A DNA stretch of 64,000 bases from Desulfocurvibacter africanus subsp. africanus DSM 2603 (GTDB lineage: Bacteria; Desulfobacterota; Desulfovibrionia; Desulfovibrionales; Desulfovibrionaceae), in contig NZ_AULZ01000011.1 in assembly GCF_000422545.1 (NCBI RefSeq), positions 107,522 to 171,521 on the forward strand, given 5' to 3'. The notes below the pieces were generated by a model. The model had not been told where the DNA came from. It worked only from the letters and a program-made list of their open reading frames with translations, and did not search any database. Both the position numbers and the translations under genes were made by a program. The stretch's first letter is position 1; each line of letters opens with the position of its first letter. This document shows, one piece after another, positions 30,736-38,795 of this stretch.

Positions 30736-30951
30736 GGTTGGGATGTGAGCAACCATGGGGATAAAGGGATAAAAGGGATAAATCCCAAGTTTCGGCTCGA
30801 CTGTCTTGGTTCAGTGCCTTCATATGCTCTATCCATGATCAAGCGACATGAATCAGAAGGTGAGCCGCCCAACTTCATCAACAGATGTCTGCCCTCAGGA
30901 GCATCACCCGCGTTGCCGAAGATTCGAATAGTGGATTATTTCAACGGACAG

Positions 30952-31287
30952 TTAAACGGGAATATCCAGCTCTCGGATAAAACGGTCCAGGAAGTCGATC
31001 ATGTGCGCTCGAAGCGCCGGAGCGGCGTAGGCTAGACAGGAGCAGCGCAGCATGTTGCGTGCGCGGACCAACAGTTCCATTTTAAGCCAGGTATCGCCAG
31101 TCTCCAGCGAGAGGATATAGGGGCCGCATTTTTCCAAATGCTCGCGCTGCTCATCCGTGAGCATGTCCTCGGGCACCGGCAGGTAAAAGATGCCTTCAAT
31201 ACCGCCGGTATAGCCTTGTTCTCTCAAAGCGCTCTCAATGCGCTTGATGTCTTCTTCATACAATTCGTCAATGAGATAATAGCGCAT
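30952..31287 (-). CDS. hypothetical protein downstream of hemA
   Basis: A 111-residue soluble protein that I cannot assign. It begins 'MRYYLIDELYEEDIKRIESA' and has a compact alpha/beta pattern with a 'FYLPVPEDMLT' strand and a C-terminal helix with two Cys ('LRCSC'). It starts 6 bp after the hemA stop, so it belongs to the tetrapyrrole operon and may assist or regulate that pathway. This is context only. Confidence 0.7.
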   Translation of the reverse strand: MRYYLIDELYEEDIKRIESALREQGYTGGIEGIFYLPVPEDMLTDEQREHLEKCGPYILSLETGDTWLKMELLVRARNMLRCSCLAYAAPALRAHMIDFLDRFIRELDIPV

Positions 31288-31293
31288 GGCTGC

Positions 31294-32646
31294 CTACTGG
31301 GGCTTGTCCTGGCAGATTTGGTCGCCAGAAAGTGATGAGGGTTTGTGGCGGCAAACGTGGGCGTCCTCGGGTACTGTCTCTTCATCCAGGTTGAAAATGC
31401 GCCGGACATTGTGCACGAAGCGCTCGGCCGGACCTTCCTCACGCGCGCGGCGCTTCAGGTAGACGATGGGTTCATGGTAGAGCTTATGGGCCAGGGAGGT
31501 CACGAGCACTTCCAACGCCTTGCGAGTTTCCTCGGGCACATCCGGCCCCAAACGCCGCAATGTCTTCTGCAGCTCGCGCTGGGCGATGCGCTCTCCTGAT
31601 GACAGCAGGTCCACTATGGTGGGCTGAAGCTCCAGCGAACCAAGCCAATGGCTGAAGGCCTGGACTTCCTCGCGCACGATGGTGGAGGCTTTTTCAGCCT
31701 CATCCCGACGTTGAGCCAAGTTTTCCTCCACGACCTCTTTTAGGTCGTCGATATCGTAGAGGTAGGCATTATCAAGCTGGTTCACGTCCGGATCGATGTC
31801 GCGCGGCACGGCGATGTCGATGAAAAACATGGGCTTGTGCCGGCGCTTCTTGAGCACCTGCTTCATGTCGCGGGCGTGGATAACGGCTGTGGGAGCCCCG
31901 GTCGAGCTGATGACAATATCGACTTCGGGCAGCTTGGAGTACAGGGCGTCGAAGGGAATCGCCGTACCCTTGAAGCGGGCCGCCAGTTCCTCGGCTCGAG
32001 CAAAGGTGCGATTGGCCACGCAAATATGTTCAATGCCCGCTCCAAGCAGGTGCATGGCCGCGAGTTCGGCCATTTCTCCGGCGCCTATGAGCATGGCCCG
32101 CTTGCCCTGCAGTTCGCCGAAGATCTTGCGCGCCAACGCCACGGCGGCATAGCTGATGGACACGGCGCTGGAGGCTACGCCAGTCTCGCTGCGGATACGC
32201 TTGGCCACAAAAAAGGCTTTGTGCAGCAGGCGGTTGATGACGATCTTGGCCGTGCCGCTCTCCACGGCTTTGCGGTAGGCTTCCTTGAGCTGGCCCAGGA
32301 TCTGGGGCTCGCCCAGGACCATGGAATCGAGGCTGCCGGCGACGCGGAACAGGTGCTCCACGGCTTGCTCGTTCTCGTGAATGTAGGTGTGTGAGACTAA
32401 GCCGCTCACGGGCTGACTACATGCCTCGGCCCAACAGTGCAGGACATGGTCTGCGGCCGCGGGCGAGCCGTCACTCACGATCAGGATTTCCACGCGGTTG
32501 CAGGTGGACAGTGCCAGAGCCTCGCGCACGGGACCATGGACCAGCATTTTCTCGAAGGCTTCAAGGCTGCTCAGCGCGTACTTCTCACGAATGTCCACGC
32601 CGGCAGTGCGATGGTTAAGGCCGATAAGATGAATGTTCGCGTTCAT
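31294..32646 (-). CDS. hemA: glutamyl-tRNA reductase
   Basis: Reduces glutamyl-tRNA to glutamate-1-semialdehyde, the committed step of tetrapyrrole synthesis by the C5 pathway. 450 residues. 'IGLNHRTAGVDIREKYALS' opens the catalytic domain, 'ALSTCNRVEIL' holds the catalytic Cys, 'GEPQILGQLKEAY' is the substrate motif, and the NADPH-binding domain has 'LIGAGEMAELAAMHLL' with 'NRTFARAEELA'. A dimerisation helix lies C-terminal. The ATG at 32646 overlaps the upstream membrane-protein gene by 4 bp. The frame is open upstream, but only inside that gene. Confidence 0.96.
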   Translation of the reverse strand: MNANIHLIGLNHRTAGVDIREKYALSSLEAFEKMLVHGPVREALALSTCNRVEILIVSDGSPAAADHVLHCWAEACSQPVSGLVSHTYIHENEQAVEHLFRVAGSLDSMVLGEPQILGQLKEAYRKAVESGTAKIVINRLLHKAFFVAKRIRSETGVASSAVSISYAAVALARKIFGELQGKRAMLIGAGEMAELAAMHLLGAGIEHICVANRTFARAEELAARFKGTAIPFDALYSKLPEVDIVISSTGAPTAVIHARDMKQVLKKRRHKPMFFIDIAVPRDIDPDVNQLDNAYLYDIDDLKEVVEENLAQRRDEAEKASTIVREEVQAFSHWLGSLELQPTIVDLLSSGERIAQRELQKTLRRLGPDVPEETRKALEVLVTSLAHKLYHEPIVYLKRRAREEGPAERFVHNVRRIFNLDEETVPEDAHVCRHKPSSLSGDQICQDKPQ

Positions 32647-33476
32647 AACGGCACCGCGGTGAAGCTGTGGTGCGAGGGAGTCAGGAGGTTGATACCGAGC
32701 ATGGACAACATGGCGAGAGCGAATACCCAAATGGCCAGGATGGCCGTGCGGCGACCTTGCCTGCCTGTAACCATGCGCTGATAGAAGAGTGAGGCGTACA
32801 AGAACCAGATGGTGATGGACGTCAGCTCTTTAATATCCCAGGAGAAAACTTTCCCCCAGGTCAGCTTGGCCCAGAAAAAGCCCGAGAGAAGGCCCACGGT
32901 GTACAACGGGAAGCCGGCGGCGACGGCCCAATGCACGGCGCGGTCAAAAGTGGAGAGCGAGGGAAGGTCCTTGCGGAACCCAGTCAACGGTTCCTTGGTC
33001 TTGATCTTGCGCTCCAGGTGCAGGAAGGCTAGCCCGGCTCCAAAGGATACAGCCAATAGCGCCAGGGCCAGAAACAGCGCGCCGATATGCAGGCCAAAGA
33101 ACAGGCCCAGCAGGGTTGGCGGCGTGGTTACGTGCATGGGCGCCAAGCGCAGAGAGGAGATATAAAACAAGAGGGCCAGCGGGGAGATGGTCAAGGCCAG
33201 GAAGCCAAGCTTGAGCCGCCACCAGGCCAGGAACCAGATGAGCAGGAGCAGCCAGGAAAAAAGGCTATAGTAAAAAGCCCCCGCGGTCAGCGAGTTGCCC
33301 GGCTGGCTGGTAACCAGCCCCATGTCGAATGTATGCAGGGCGAAACCGGCTACCGCGCAAGCCATGCCCACAGAGCGCAAGGATTTGCGAGCAACCAGGA
33401 TGCCACTCAGGGACAGGATCGTTCCGGCCAGGTAGAGGCCGATGACGAATAGCTTTAAGAGTTCAACAGAGCCCAC
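32643..33476 (-). CDS. CcsA/HemX-like cytochrome c assembly family membrane protein
   Basis: A 277-residue polytopic inner-membrane protein with about eight hydrophobic helices. The C-terminal part has 'WGKVFSWDIKELTSITIW', a variant of the tryptophan-rich haem-handling motif of the CcsA/CcmC superfamily. Lying directly before hemA, with a 4-bp overlap, it resembles HemX, which tunes glutamyl-tRNA reductase levels in other bacteria. A CcsA role in cytochrome c maturation is the alternative. The preferred start is GTG 33476, preceded by GAGGAG at 6 bp; it overlaps the precorrin-2 dehydrogenase gene by 14 bp. Confidence 0.82.
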   Translation of the reverse strand: MGSVELLKLFVIGLYLAGTILSLSGILVARKSLRSVGMACAVAGFALHTFDMGLVTSQPGNSLTAGAFYYSLFSWLLLLIWFLAWWRLKLGFLALTISPLALLFYISSLRLAPMHVTTPPTLLGLFFGLHIGALFLALALLAVSFGAGLAFLHLERKIKTKEPLTGFRKDLPSLSTFDRAVHWAVAAGFPLYTVGLLSGFFWAKLTWGKVFSWDIKELTSITIWFLYASLFYQRMVTGRQGRRTAILAIWVFALAMLSMLGINLLTPSHHSFTAVPL

Positions 33477-34140
33477 AAAGCAGCTCCTCGATATGTGACT
33501 CAAGTTCTTGGGGCAGGATGCGCTGGAGAATCTCCACGACACCCTCGCGATCGTCGCGTTCCATGGCCTCCAGCAGGTCCGAATCCACTAGTTCGCGGAA
33601 CAGGGCCGTGTTCTCGAAGGTCGGCCGCCCTCTGTCGATAACCAGCGGGCGGATGCGGGACATGAGTTCCAAGAAAGCCCCGTAATGCCGACCGAAGTAC
33701 TCGTCAAGGTCCTTGCGGATCTTCTTGGCCAGGGCTGGACTTGCCCCTCCCGTGGACACGGCCAAGGTCAGATCGCCCTGGCGATGCACCGCCGGGACGA
33801 TGAAGCTGCACTTCTCCGGCTGGTCCACGATGTTGCATAGGATTCCCTTGTCCCGGCAGAGATTGCTGATGGTCCAGTTGAGATCCTCATCGTCCGTGGA
33901 GGCAATGACGAGCGTCTTGCCGTTCACGTCCTCGGGCCGGAACGTTCGCGTCTGGTAGTCGATGCACGGATTGGCCAGGAGTTCCCGCAATTCTTCGTCC
34001 GCAGGGCGAGTGTCCACTACGAGCACGCGCGCTGGGCCGGATTCAAGCAGGGAAGCGATTTTCCGGCGGCCGACTTGACCAGCACCGACAACCAGGCATT
34101 CCTGGCCCGTGAGCTTGATAAAGATTGGGTAGTATCGCAT
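33463..34140 (-). CDS. precorrin-2 dehydrogenase / sirohydrochlorin ferrochelatase-type protein (CysG N-terminal-like)
   Basis: About 225 residues. 'MRYYPIFIKLTGQECLVVGA' then 'GQVGRRKIASLL' form the NAD-binding Rossmann start. 'VIASTDDEDLN', 'CNIVDQPEKCSFIVPA' and 'TLAVSTGGASPALAKKIR' complete the SirC/Met8p/CysG-B pattern. It oxidises precorrin-2 to sirohydrochlorin and may insert iron. In sulfate reducers sirohaem is both the sulfite-reductase cofactor and a haem precursor, so its link to hemA makes sense. I chose ATG 34140 by family alignment from memory; ATGs at 34146 and 34149 are also possible, and none has a clear ribosome binding site. First gene of the cluster. Confidence 0.87.
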   Translation of the reverse strand: MRYYPIFIKLTGQECLVVGAGQVGRRKIASLLESGPARVLVVDTRPADEELRELLANPCIDYQTRTFRPEDVNGKTLVIASTDDEDLNWTISNLCRDKGILCNIVDQPEKCSFIVPAVHRQGDLTLAVSTGGASPALAKKIRKDLDEYFGRHYGAFLELMSRIRPLVIDRGRPTFENTALFRELVDSDLLEAMERDDREGVVEILQRILPQELESHIEELLCGLC

Positions 34141-34265
34141 CGGCATCATTCTAGCAAAAGAACCTGCAAAGGGAAATCCCACGTCGCCTTGCGACCTCCA
34201 TGCAATTGGGATAACCGATCGACTCCGGCATGATCCTGCAAGCACCTGGATAGGCCATTTACGGT

Positions 34266-35519
34266 ATGAAACGTTACTTGATCATACAGTTAGCTCGTTT
34301 TGGCGACCTTGTGCAAACCAAGCGCCTGCTGCATTCGCTCCTTTCCGCGGGCGATGCCGAGGTTCACCTGTGCATCGACGGTTCGCTGGAGGAGTTAGCC
34401 CGGCTTGTCTACCCGGAAGCCAAGGTTCATGCAATCGTGGCCCACGGCGCGGGTGCGCCGGCTAGTCTGGCCGCAGTGCTGGGGCGCAACGGGCGGGTAT
34501 TTTCCGCCTTGGCCTCCCTGCACTTCGATGAAGTCTATAATCTGAACTATTCCGGTTTGAGCTTCGCACTCTCCAGGCTTTTTCCTCCCGAAACCGTGCG
34601 CGGCTATGTAAGCGATGCCGGCCAGGATCTCAAGGATTCTTGGACAGCCATGGCTTTCCGTTGGATGCGCCACAGGCGAGCCTGGTCTATCAATTTGGCC
34701 GATTTCTGGGCTATTTTGGCGCCAAAACCACTCGCCCCGCAAAACGTCAATCCTTTGGCGGCTCCCAAAGGCAGAGGATTGGGCATAGTTTTGGCGGGCC
34801 GCAACCAGCGACGATCCCTGCCCCCCCGGGTGCTGGCCGATGTGGCTCAGACCGTGGCGGCCTCGCGCGGACTGTCGCGCCTGGCGCTGCTGGGTGGAAA
34901 GAGTGAGTTGCCCATGGCCAGGGAGGTGCTGGCGGCCTTGCGGCCGGGCGTAGCCGCCCACGTGGAAAATTTGTGCGGACGCACAGATTGGCGGGATTTG
35001 ACCGAAGAGGTTTCCGGGCTTGATCTACTGCTCACGCCCGATACAGGCACCATGCACTTGGCAGCGCACCTGGGCACGCCGGTCCTGGCCTTCTTTCTCT
35101 CCTCTGCCTGGTGTCCCGAGACCGGGCCGTACGGCCTGGGGCACACTGTATGGCAGGCGGTGACGCCCTGTGCGCCCTGCCTGGAATCCGCGCCGTGCGG
35201 CCTGGGCCTGACGTGTCTGTCGGCTTTCTCCGCACCGGAGTTCCTGCGTCTGCTGGCGGGCAAAGGCGAGGGGCTGGGGCTGGCCGTGACGGGCTTACGC
35301 TCGGCTTTTGATGAGCTTGGCTCCACCTGGGAGCCCTTCCACGCCGATCTGCCGTCGGCCTCCGAGCGAGAGCGATTCAGGCGTTTCCTGAAACGCCATC
35401 TCGGATTGAACGCGGACTTCGCGGCGGATGCCGAACTGGCTGAACAATTCTATCTGGAGCGCGACTGGATTGGCCTGGAGCGCAAGACCTGCAAGCGGAA
35501 TTTCAAGGCATATGTCTGA
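34266..35519 (+). CDS. glycosyltransferase family 9 (heptosyltransferase-like)
   Basis: A 417-residue GT9 protein, the family that adds heptose to lipopolysaccharide core. 'YLIIQLARFGDLVQTKRLL' is the N-terminal GT9 start, and 'LLTPDTGTMHLAAHLGTPVL' is the nucleotide-sugar site of the second domain. A C-terminal Cys-rich segment 'CAPCLESAPCG' is common in this family. After it the protein continues about 110 residues beyond the usual end. Stop overlaps the next glycosyltransferase-like gene by 8 bp, so they form a two-gene unit. The sugar acceptor cannot be told from sequence. Confidence 0.88.
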   Translation: MKRYLIIQLARFGDLVQTKRLLHSLLSAGDAEVHLCIDGSLEELARLVYPEAKVHAIVAHGAGAPASLAAVLGRNGRVFSALASLHFDEVYNLNYSGLSFALSRLFPPETVRGYVSDAGQDLKDSWTAMAFRWMRHRRAWSINLADFWAILAPKPLAPQNVNPLAAPKGRGLGIVLAGRNQRRSLPPRVLADVAQTVAASRGLSRLALLGGKSELPMAREVLAALRPGVAAHVENLCGRTDWRDLTEEVSGLDLLLTPDTGTMHLAAHLGTPVLAFFLSSAWCPETGPYGLGHTVWQAVTPCAPCLESAPCGLGLTCLSAFSAPEFLRLLAGKGEGLGLAVTGLRSAFDELGSTWEPFHADLPSASERERFRRFLKRHLGLNADFAADAELAEQFYLERDWIGLERKTCKRNFKAYV

Positions 35520-36780
35520 GAAGATGAGAATTCTAGTCGTGCTGCCCATGTACGGCGGATCCCTGCCCGTGGGCCGCTACTGTGCCTCGGCCCTGTCGCG
35601 GCTGGGGCATCTGGTGGAGAGCTTCGAGGCTCCGGCTTTCCACGGCGCGTACACGGCCCTCAAGGATCTGCGTGTAAGTGGAGAGCGCCTGGAACAGCTG
35701 GAGAACGGGTATCTTCAACTCGTGTCACAGGCCGTGCTGGCCAAGGTCGATAGCTTTGAGCCTGACCTGGTGCTGGCCTTGGCGCAGGCGCCCATGAGCA
35801 GGGCCGCGTTAAGGCGTCTGCGCAAGGATGGCGTGGCCACGGCCATGTGGTTTGTCGAAGACTATCGGCTGTTCACCTACTGGCAGGCTTACGCCCACTT
35901 CTACGACTTTTTCGCCGTGATCCAGAAGGAGCCGTTTCTGTCTCAGCTTGCGGCCATGGACCAGCCCAATGCCCTGTACCTGCCCTTGGCTGCGGACCCG
36001 GACTTCCACAAACCCTTTGAGCTTACACCTGTGGAGCGCCGCAAGTGGGGCAGCGACGTGTCTTTCATGGGTGCGGGCTATCCCAACCGCCGCGTGGCAT
36101 TCCGGCAATTGCTGCGTCATGACTTCAAGATCTGGGGCAGCGACTGGGAAGGCGATCCGGTGCTTGCGCCCTACCTTCAATTGGGAGGCCTGCGCATCGA
36201 ACCAGCCGATTGCGTGCGCATCTTCAATGCCACCAGAATCAACCTTAATCTGCACTCCAGCGTCGATCCGAGCCGGCTGGTTTCGGGCGGCGATTTCGTC
36301 AATCCGCGAACCTTCGAACTGGCCGCCTGCGGCGCTTTTCAGCTCACGGACCAGCGGACTCTCCTGCCCGAATCCTTTGGCCCGGACGAGATGAGCACCT
36401 TTGGCAGCATGGACGAATTGCTTGCGCTTATCGACCATTTCCTGGCTCGTCCCGAGGAGCGCGAGACCGTGGCAGCGCGCGCTCGACAGCGCGTGCTGCA
36501 GGAGCACACCTATGAACGGCGTATGGAAACGCTGCTGGATTTCGTGCGTGCGCGCAGGCCCGGCTGGCCCATGGCGCGCCAGCGCGATCTTGAACTGCTG
36601 GCCGAGTTGCGTGATGATCTACGCGGGGATGTTCGCGCCTTGCTGGATAGGCTGGGACTTGGCGCCAACGTCGGTTTCGACGATCTGGTGCAGGCCGTGC
36701 GCCGCCAACAAGGTGAACTGAGCGGCCTTGATGCGGCCATCCTTTTTCTGGACGAGTGGCGCAAGCAGTATAGGAAATGA
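35512..36780 (+). CDS. CgeB-family glycosyltransferase-like protein
   Basis: About 422 residues. It starts 'MSEKMRILVVLPMYGGSLPV' and has the CgeB/DUF3880 pattern: 'DLVLALAQAP', 'TAMWFVEDYRLFTYW', 'VSFMGAGYPNRR' and the C-terminal GT1-like 'NPRTFELAACGAFQL', where the conserved glycine-rich loop contacts a sugar nucleotide. A helical tail of ~80 residues follows. ATG 35512 overlaps the GT9 gene by 8 bp with CAAGG before it; ATG 35524 is also possible. Likely works with the GT9 enzyme on a surface glycan or flagellin, which is inference. Confidence 0.82.
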   Translation: MSEKMRILVVLPMYGGSLPVGRYCASALSRLGHLVESFEAPAFHGAYTALKDLRVSGERLEQLENGYLQLVSQAVLAKVDSFEPDLVLALAQAPMSRAALRRLRKDGVATAMWFVEDYRLFTYWQAYAHFYDFFAVIQKEPFLSQLAAMDQPNALYLPLAADPDFHKPFELTPVERRKWGSDVSFMGAGYPNRRVAFRQLLRHDFKIWGSDWEGDPVLAPYLQLGGLRIEPADCVRIFNATRINLNLHSSVDPSRLVSGGDFVNPRTFELAACGAFQLTDQRTLLPESFGPDEMSTFGSMDELLALIDHFLARPEERETVAARARQRVLQEHTYERRMETLLDFVRARRPGWPMARQRDLELLAELRDDLRGDVRALLDRLGLGANVGFDDLVQAVRRQQGELSGLDAAILFLDEWRKQYRK

Positions 36781-36816
36781 AAAACCCGCGCCCGGTGCGC
36801 TGAAGCCGGGCGCGGG
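36780..36816 (-). terminator. terminator for the minus-strand gene at 36824
   Basis: A strong 11-bp stem, CCCGCGCCCGG (36785-36795) with CCGGGCGCGGG (36806-36816). Read on the minus strand it is followed by a T-run. It lies between two convergent genes and may stall both. Confidence 0.8.
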
Positions 36817-36823
36817 CAAAAAG

Positions 36824-37150
36824 TTAGTGCACTCCCGTACTGCGGGTCTTGAACTCCCACTGGTCTCCGGCAATTTCCACCGACACCTCAGCCTCCATGC
36901 ACTCCGCACGCATGACTACAACCAAGCTGCCGATCTCGGTTTGCCAATAAATTTCCCAGAATAGAGAGGCGAAGAGGGTCTTCAACGGTAGTTCGAGCTT
37001 GGCGGCAATATCCTTGACGGTCTTACCCAAGGTTTCCCGGGCGCCCGATGTGAAGATGATGCCAGACAAAAACACTCTTGGAGTGGTGTCCCGTCTTGGT
37101 TCTTGCCCCAAGGCCCGTTCGGCCACCTTGAAGGATGATTCCTGCTGCAT
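36824..37150 (-). CDS. hypothetical protein
   Basis: About 108 residues, no recognised domain. The sequence is mixed alpha/beta with 'LGKTVKDIAAKLELPLKTLF' in the middle, which could be a helix-turn-helix-like segment, and a beta-strand region 'SLVVVMRAECMEAEVSVEI' near the end. ATG 37150 follows GAGGAAG; an ATG eight codons upstream (37174) has less support. No signal peptide. It is followed by a strong terminator and transcribed alone. Confidence 0.6.
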   Translation of the reverse strand: MQQESSFKVAERALGQEPRRDTTPRVFLSGIIFTSGARETLGKTVKDIAAKLELPLKTLFASLFWEIYWQTEIGSLVVVMRAECMEAEVSVEIAGDQWEFKTRSTGVH

Positions 37151-37464
37151 GGCTTCCTCTTTGAAATGTGGCATGGCGGCTAGTCAGCAACATATGCGCC
37201 AAAGAGCGGATCGCTATTGGAAGCCATGGCTTGAGTATGCCCAGTCGAAGATTGGCCTTGCGGCTGTGTAGTTTTTGTCTCTCTAGCCGTGACGGGTGAG
37301 CATGATCCGTTCCAGGTCAGCTTCTCCGATCATTCGCTTGAGGCTCCGAACTGGCCCGCCGTAAGTGCTGACAATCATGAAGCTTTCTCAGACACAAACC
37401 CGACGCTCCGTGCAGAGCAACGCCGAAGGCCGGTGACAATGGGCCGCGACTGGCCTATTAGTGC
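37151..37464. other. intergenic region, nothing clear
   Basis: About 310 bp between divergent genes. The promoters of both should lie here. I see no RNA gene, repeat or convincing small frame. Confidence 0.4.
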
Positions 37465-38634
37465 ATGGATATGCCCACGTATACCTTTCGCTGGATAACC
37501 TCCGTGGCCGAAGTCTCCAAACCGACGTGGGATGCCCTGGCCTTGCCCCTCAAGACGCCCTTTCTGGAGTGGGAATGGCTCAGACTGCTGGAGGACTCGG
37601 GCAGCGCCCTGCCCTCCACGGGCTGGCTGCCCATGCACCTGACGGTCTGGCAAGAAGATGCGCTTGTGGCGGCAGCGCCGCTCTACGCCAAGCGCCACAG
37701 CGAAGGGGAATTCGTTTTCGATCATCCTTGGGTGGACGTGGCCCAGCGCATGGGCCTGCGTTACTACCCCAAGCTGGTGGGCATGAGCCCGTTCACGCCC
37801 ACGGGTACGTATCGTTTCCTCGTGACGCGGGATCAGGACGAAATTGCCTTGACCAAGGCCATGCTCGGGGAGATCGAAAGCCATTGCCTAGAGCTGGGGT
37901 TCTCAGGTTGCCACTTCCACTACGTGGATCCAGCATGGCGCAAGCTTATCATGCCCGCCGGCTACTCCTGCTGGACACATCAAAGTTTTACCTGGCGCAA
38001 TCGCGGTTACACGGACCTGGACGATTATCTGAACCGTTTCAGCCGCAACCAGCGGCGCAATGTCCACCGCGAACGCCAAGCCATGGATCGCGACGGTATT
38101 CGGGTGCGTATGCTTGAAGGGCGGGAGATTCCTGAAAAGCTCTATGCGCGTATGTACGGTTATTACTTGGAAACCAACGAAAAATTTGGCCCTTGGGGGT
38201 GCAGGTATCTCACAGAAGAGTTTTTTCGGCTGCTGCCCGCACGCTTCGGCGAGCGTGTGGCCATGTGCGTGGCCGATAAGCCTGCGGACAGCCCCGAGCC
38301 CTTGGGCATGGGCCTGTTCATCGTTAAGGACGGCAATCTCTATGGCCGCTATTGGGGCGGGGTGGAAGGGCAGCGTTACCTGCATTTCAATGTCTGCTAC
38401 TACGAGCCCATGGCTTGGGCCATCGCCAAAGGCTTGAGCACCTTCGATCCCGGCATCGGCGGCTATCACAAGGTCCGCCGAGGGTTTGTCTGCGTCCCCA
38501 ACTACAGTCTGCACAAGTTCTTCGATCCGCGCCTGCGCAGGATCATGGAAATGCACATGGACGAAATCAACTTCATGGAAAGGCAACAAATTCTGGAGAT
38601 CAACAAAGAGTTGCCTTTCGTGCGCCGCCGCTGA
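37465..38634 (+). CDS. FemAB-like GNAT-fold protein (DUF482 / peptidogalycan-type)
   Basis: A 389-residue protein of the FemAB_like (PF04339) family, with two tandem GNAT-type folds. Visible family features are 'TPFLEWEWLRLLEDSGSA', 'AAPLYAKRHSEGEFVFDHPW', 'SRNQRRNVHRERQAM' and the C-terminal 'YYEPMAWAIAKGLSTFDPGI' then 'GGYHKVRRGF'. Members are presumed aminoacyl or acyl transferases; the substrate is unknown. Two ATGs (37465, 37471) are possible, both with weak ribosome binding sites. It stands alone before ppsA. Confidence 0.85.
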   Translation: MDMPTYTFRWITSVAEVSKPTWDALALPLKTPFLEWEWLRLLEDSGSALPSTGWLPMHLTVWQEDALVAAAPLYAKRHSEGEFVFDHPWVDVAQRMGLRYYPKLVGMSPFTPTGTYRFLVTRDQDEIALTKAMLGEIESHCLELGFSGCHFHYVDPAWRKLIMPAGYSCWTHQSFTWRNRGYTDLDDYLNRFSRNQRRNVHRERQAMDRDGIRVRMLEGREIPEKLYARMYGYYLETNEKFGPWGCRYLTEEFFRLLPARFGERVAMCVADKPADSPEPLGMGLFIVKDGNLYGRYWGGVEGQRYLHFNVCYYEPMAWAIAKGLSTFDPGIGGYHKVRRGFVCVPNYSLHKFFDPRLRRIMEMHMDEINFMERQQILEINKELPFVRRR

Positions 38635-38795
38635 AACGGCACTCCCCCACTGCCTGTCCCGGGCTTCCGCGAACTACCGCTTTGCCCATAGGCCTTTCCC
38701 CTCAGCTCCGAAATACGCTATCCTTCCCGGCAATATTGGATTGCGCCACATTCCGGCAGCCCAATTCAGCCACCCCAAGCCAGTCTGGAGGGAAT

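Noticed and set aside
30745..31035. 96-codon plus-strand frame before and into the hemA-associated gene
   Set aside because: Runs over the minus-strand gene at 30952-31287 and over non-coding DNA; the composition is not protein-like.
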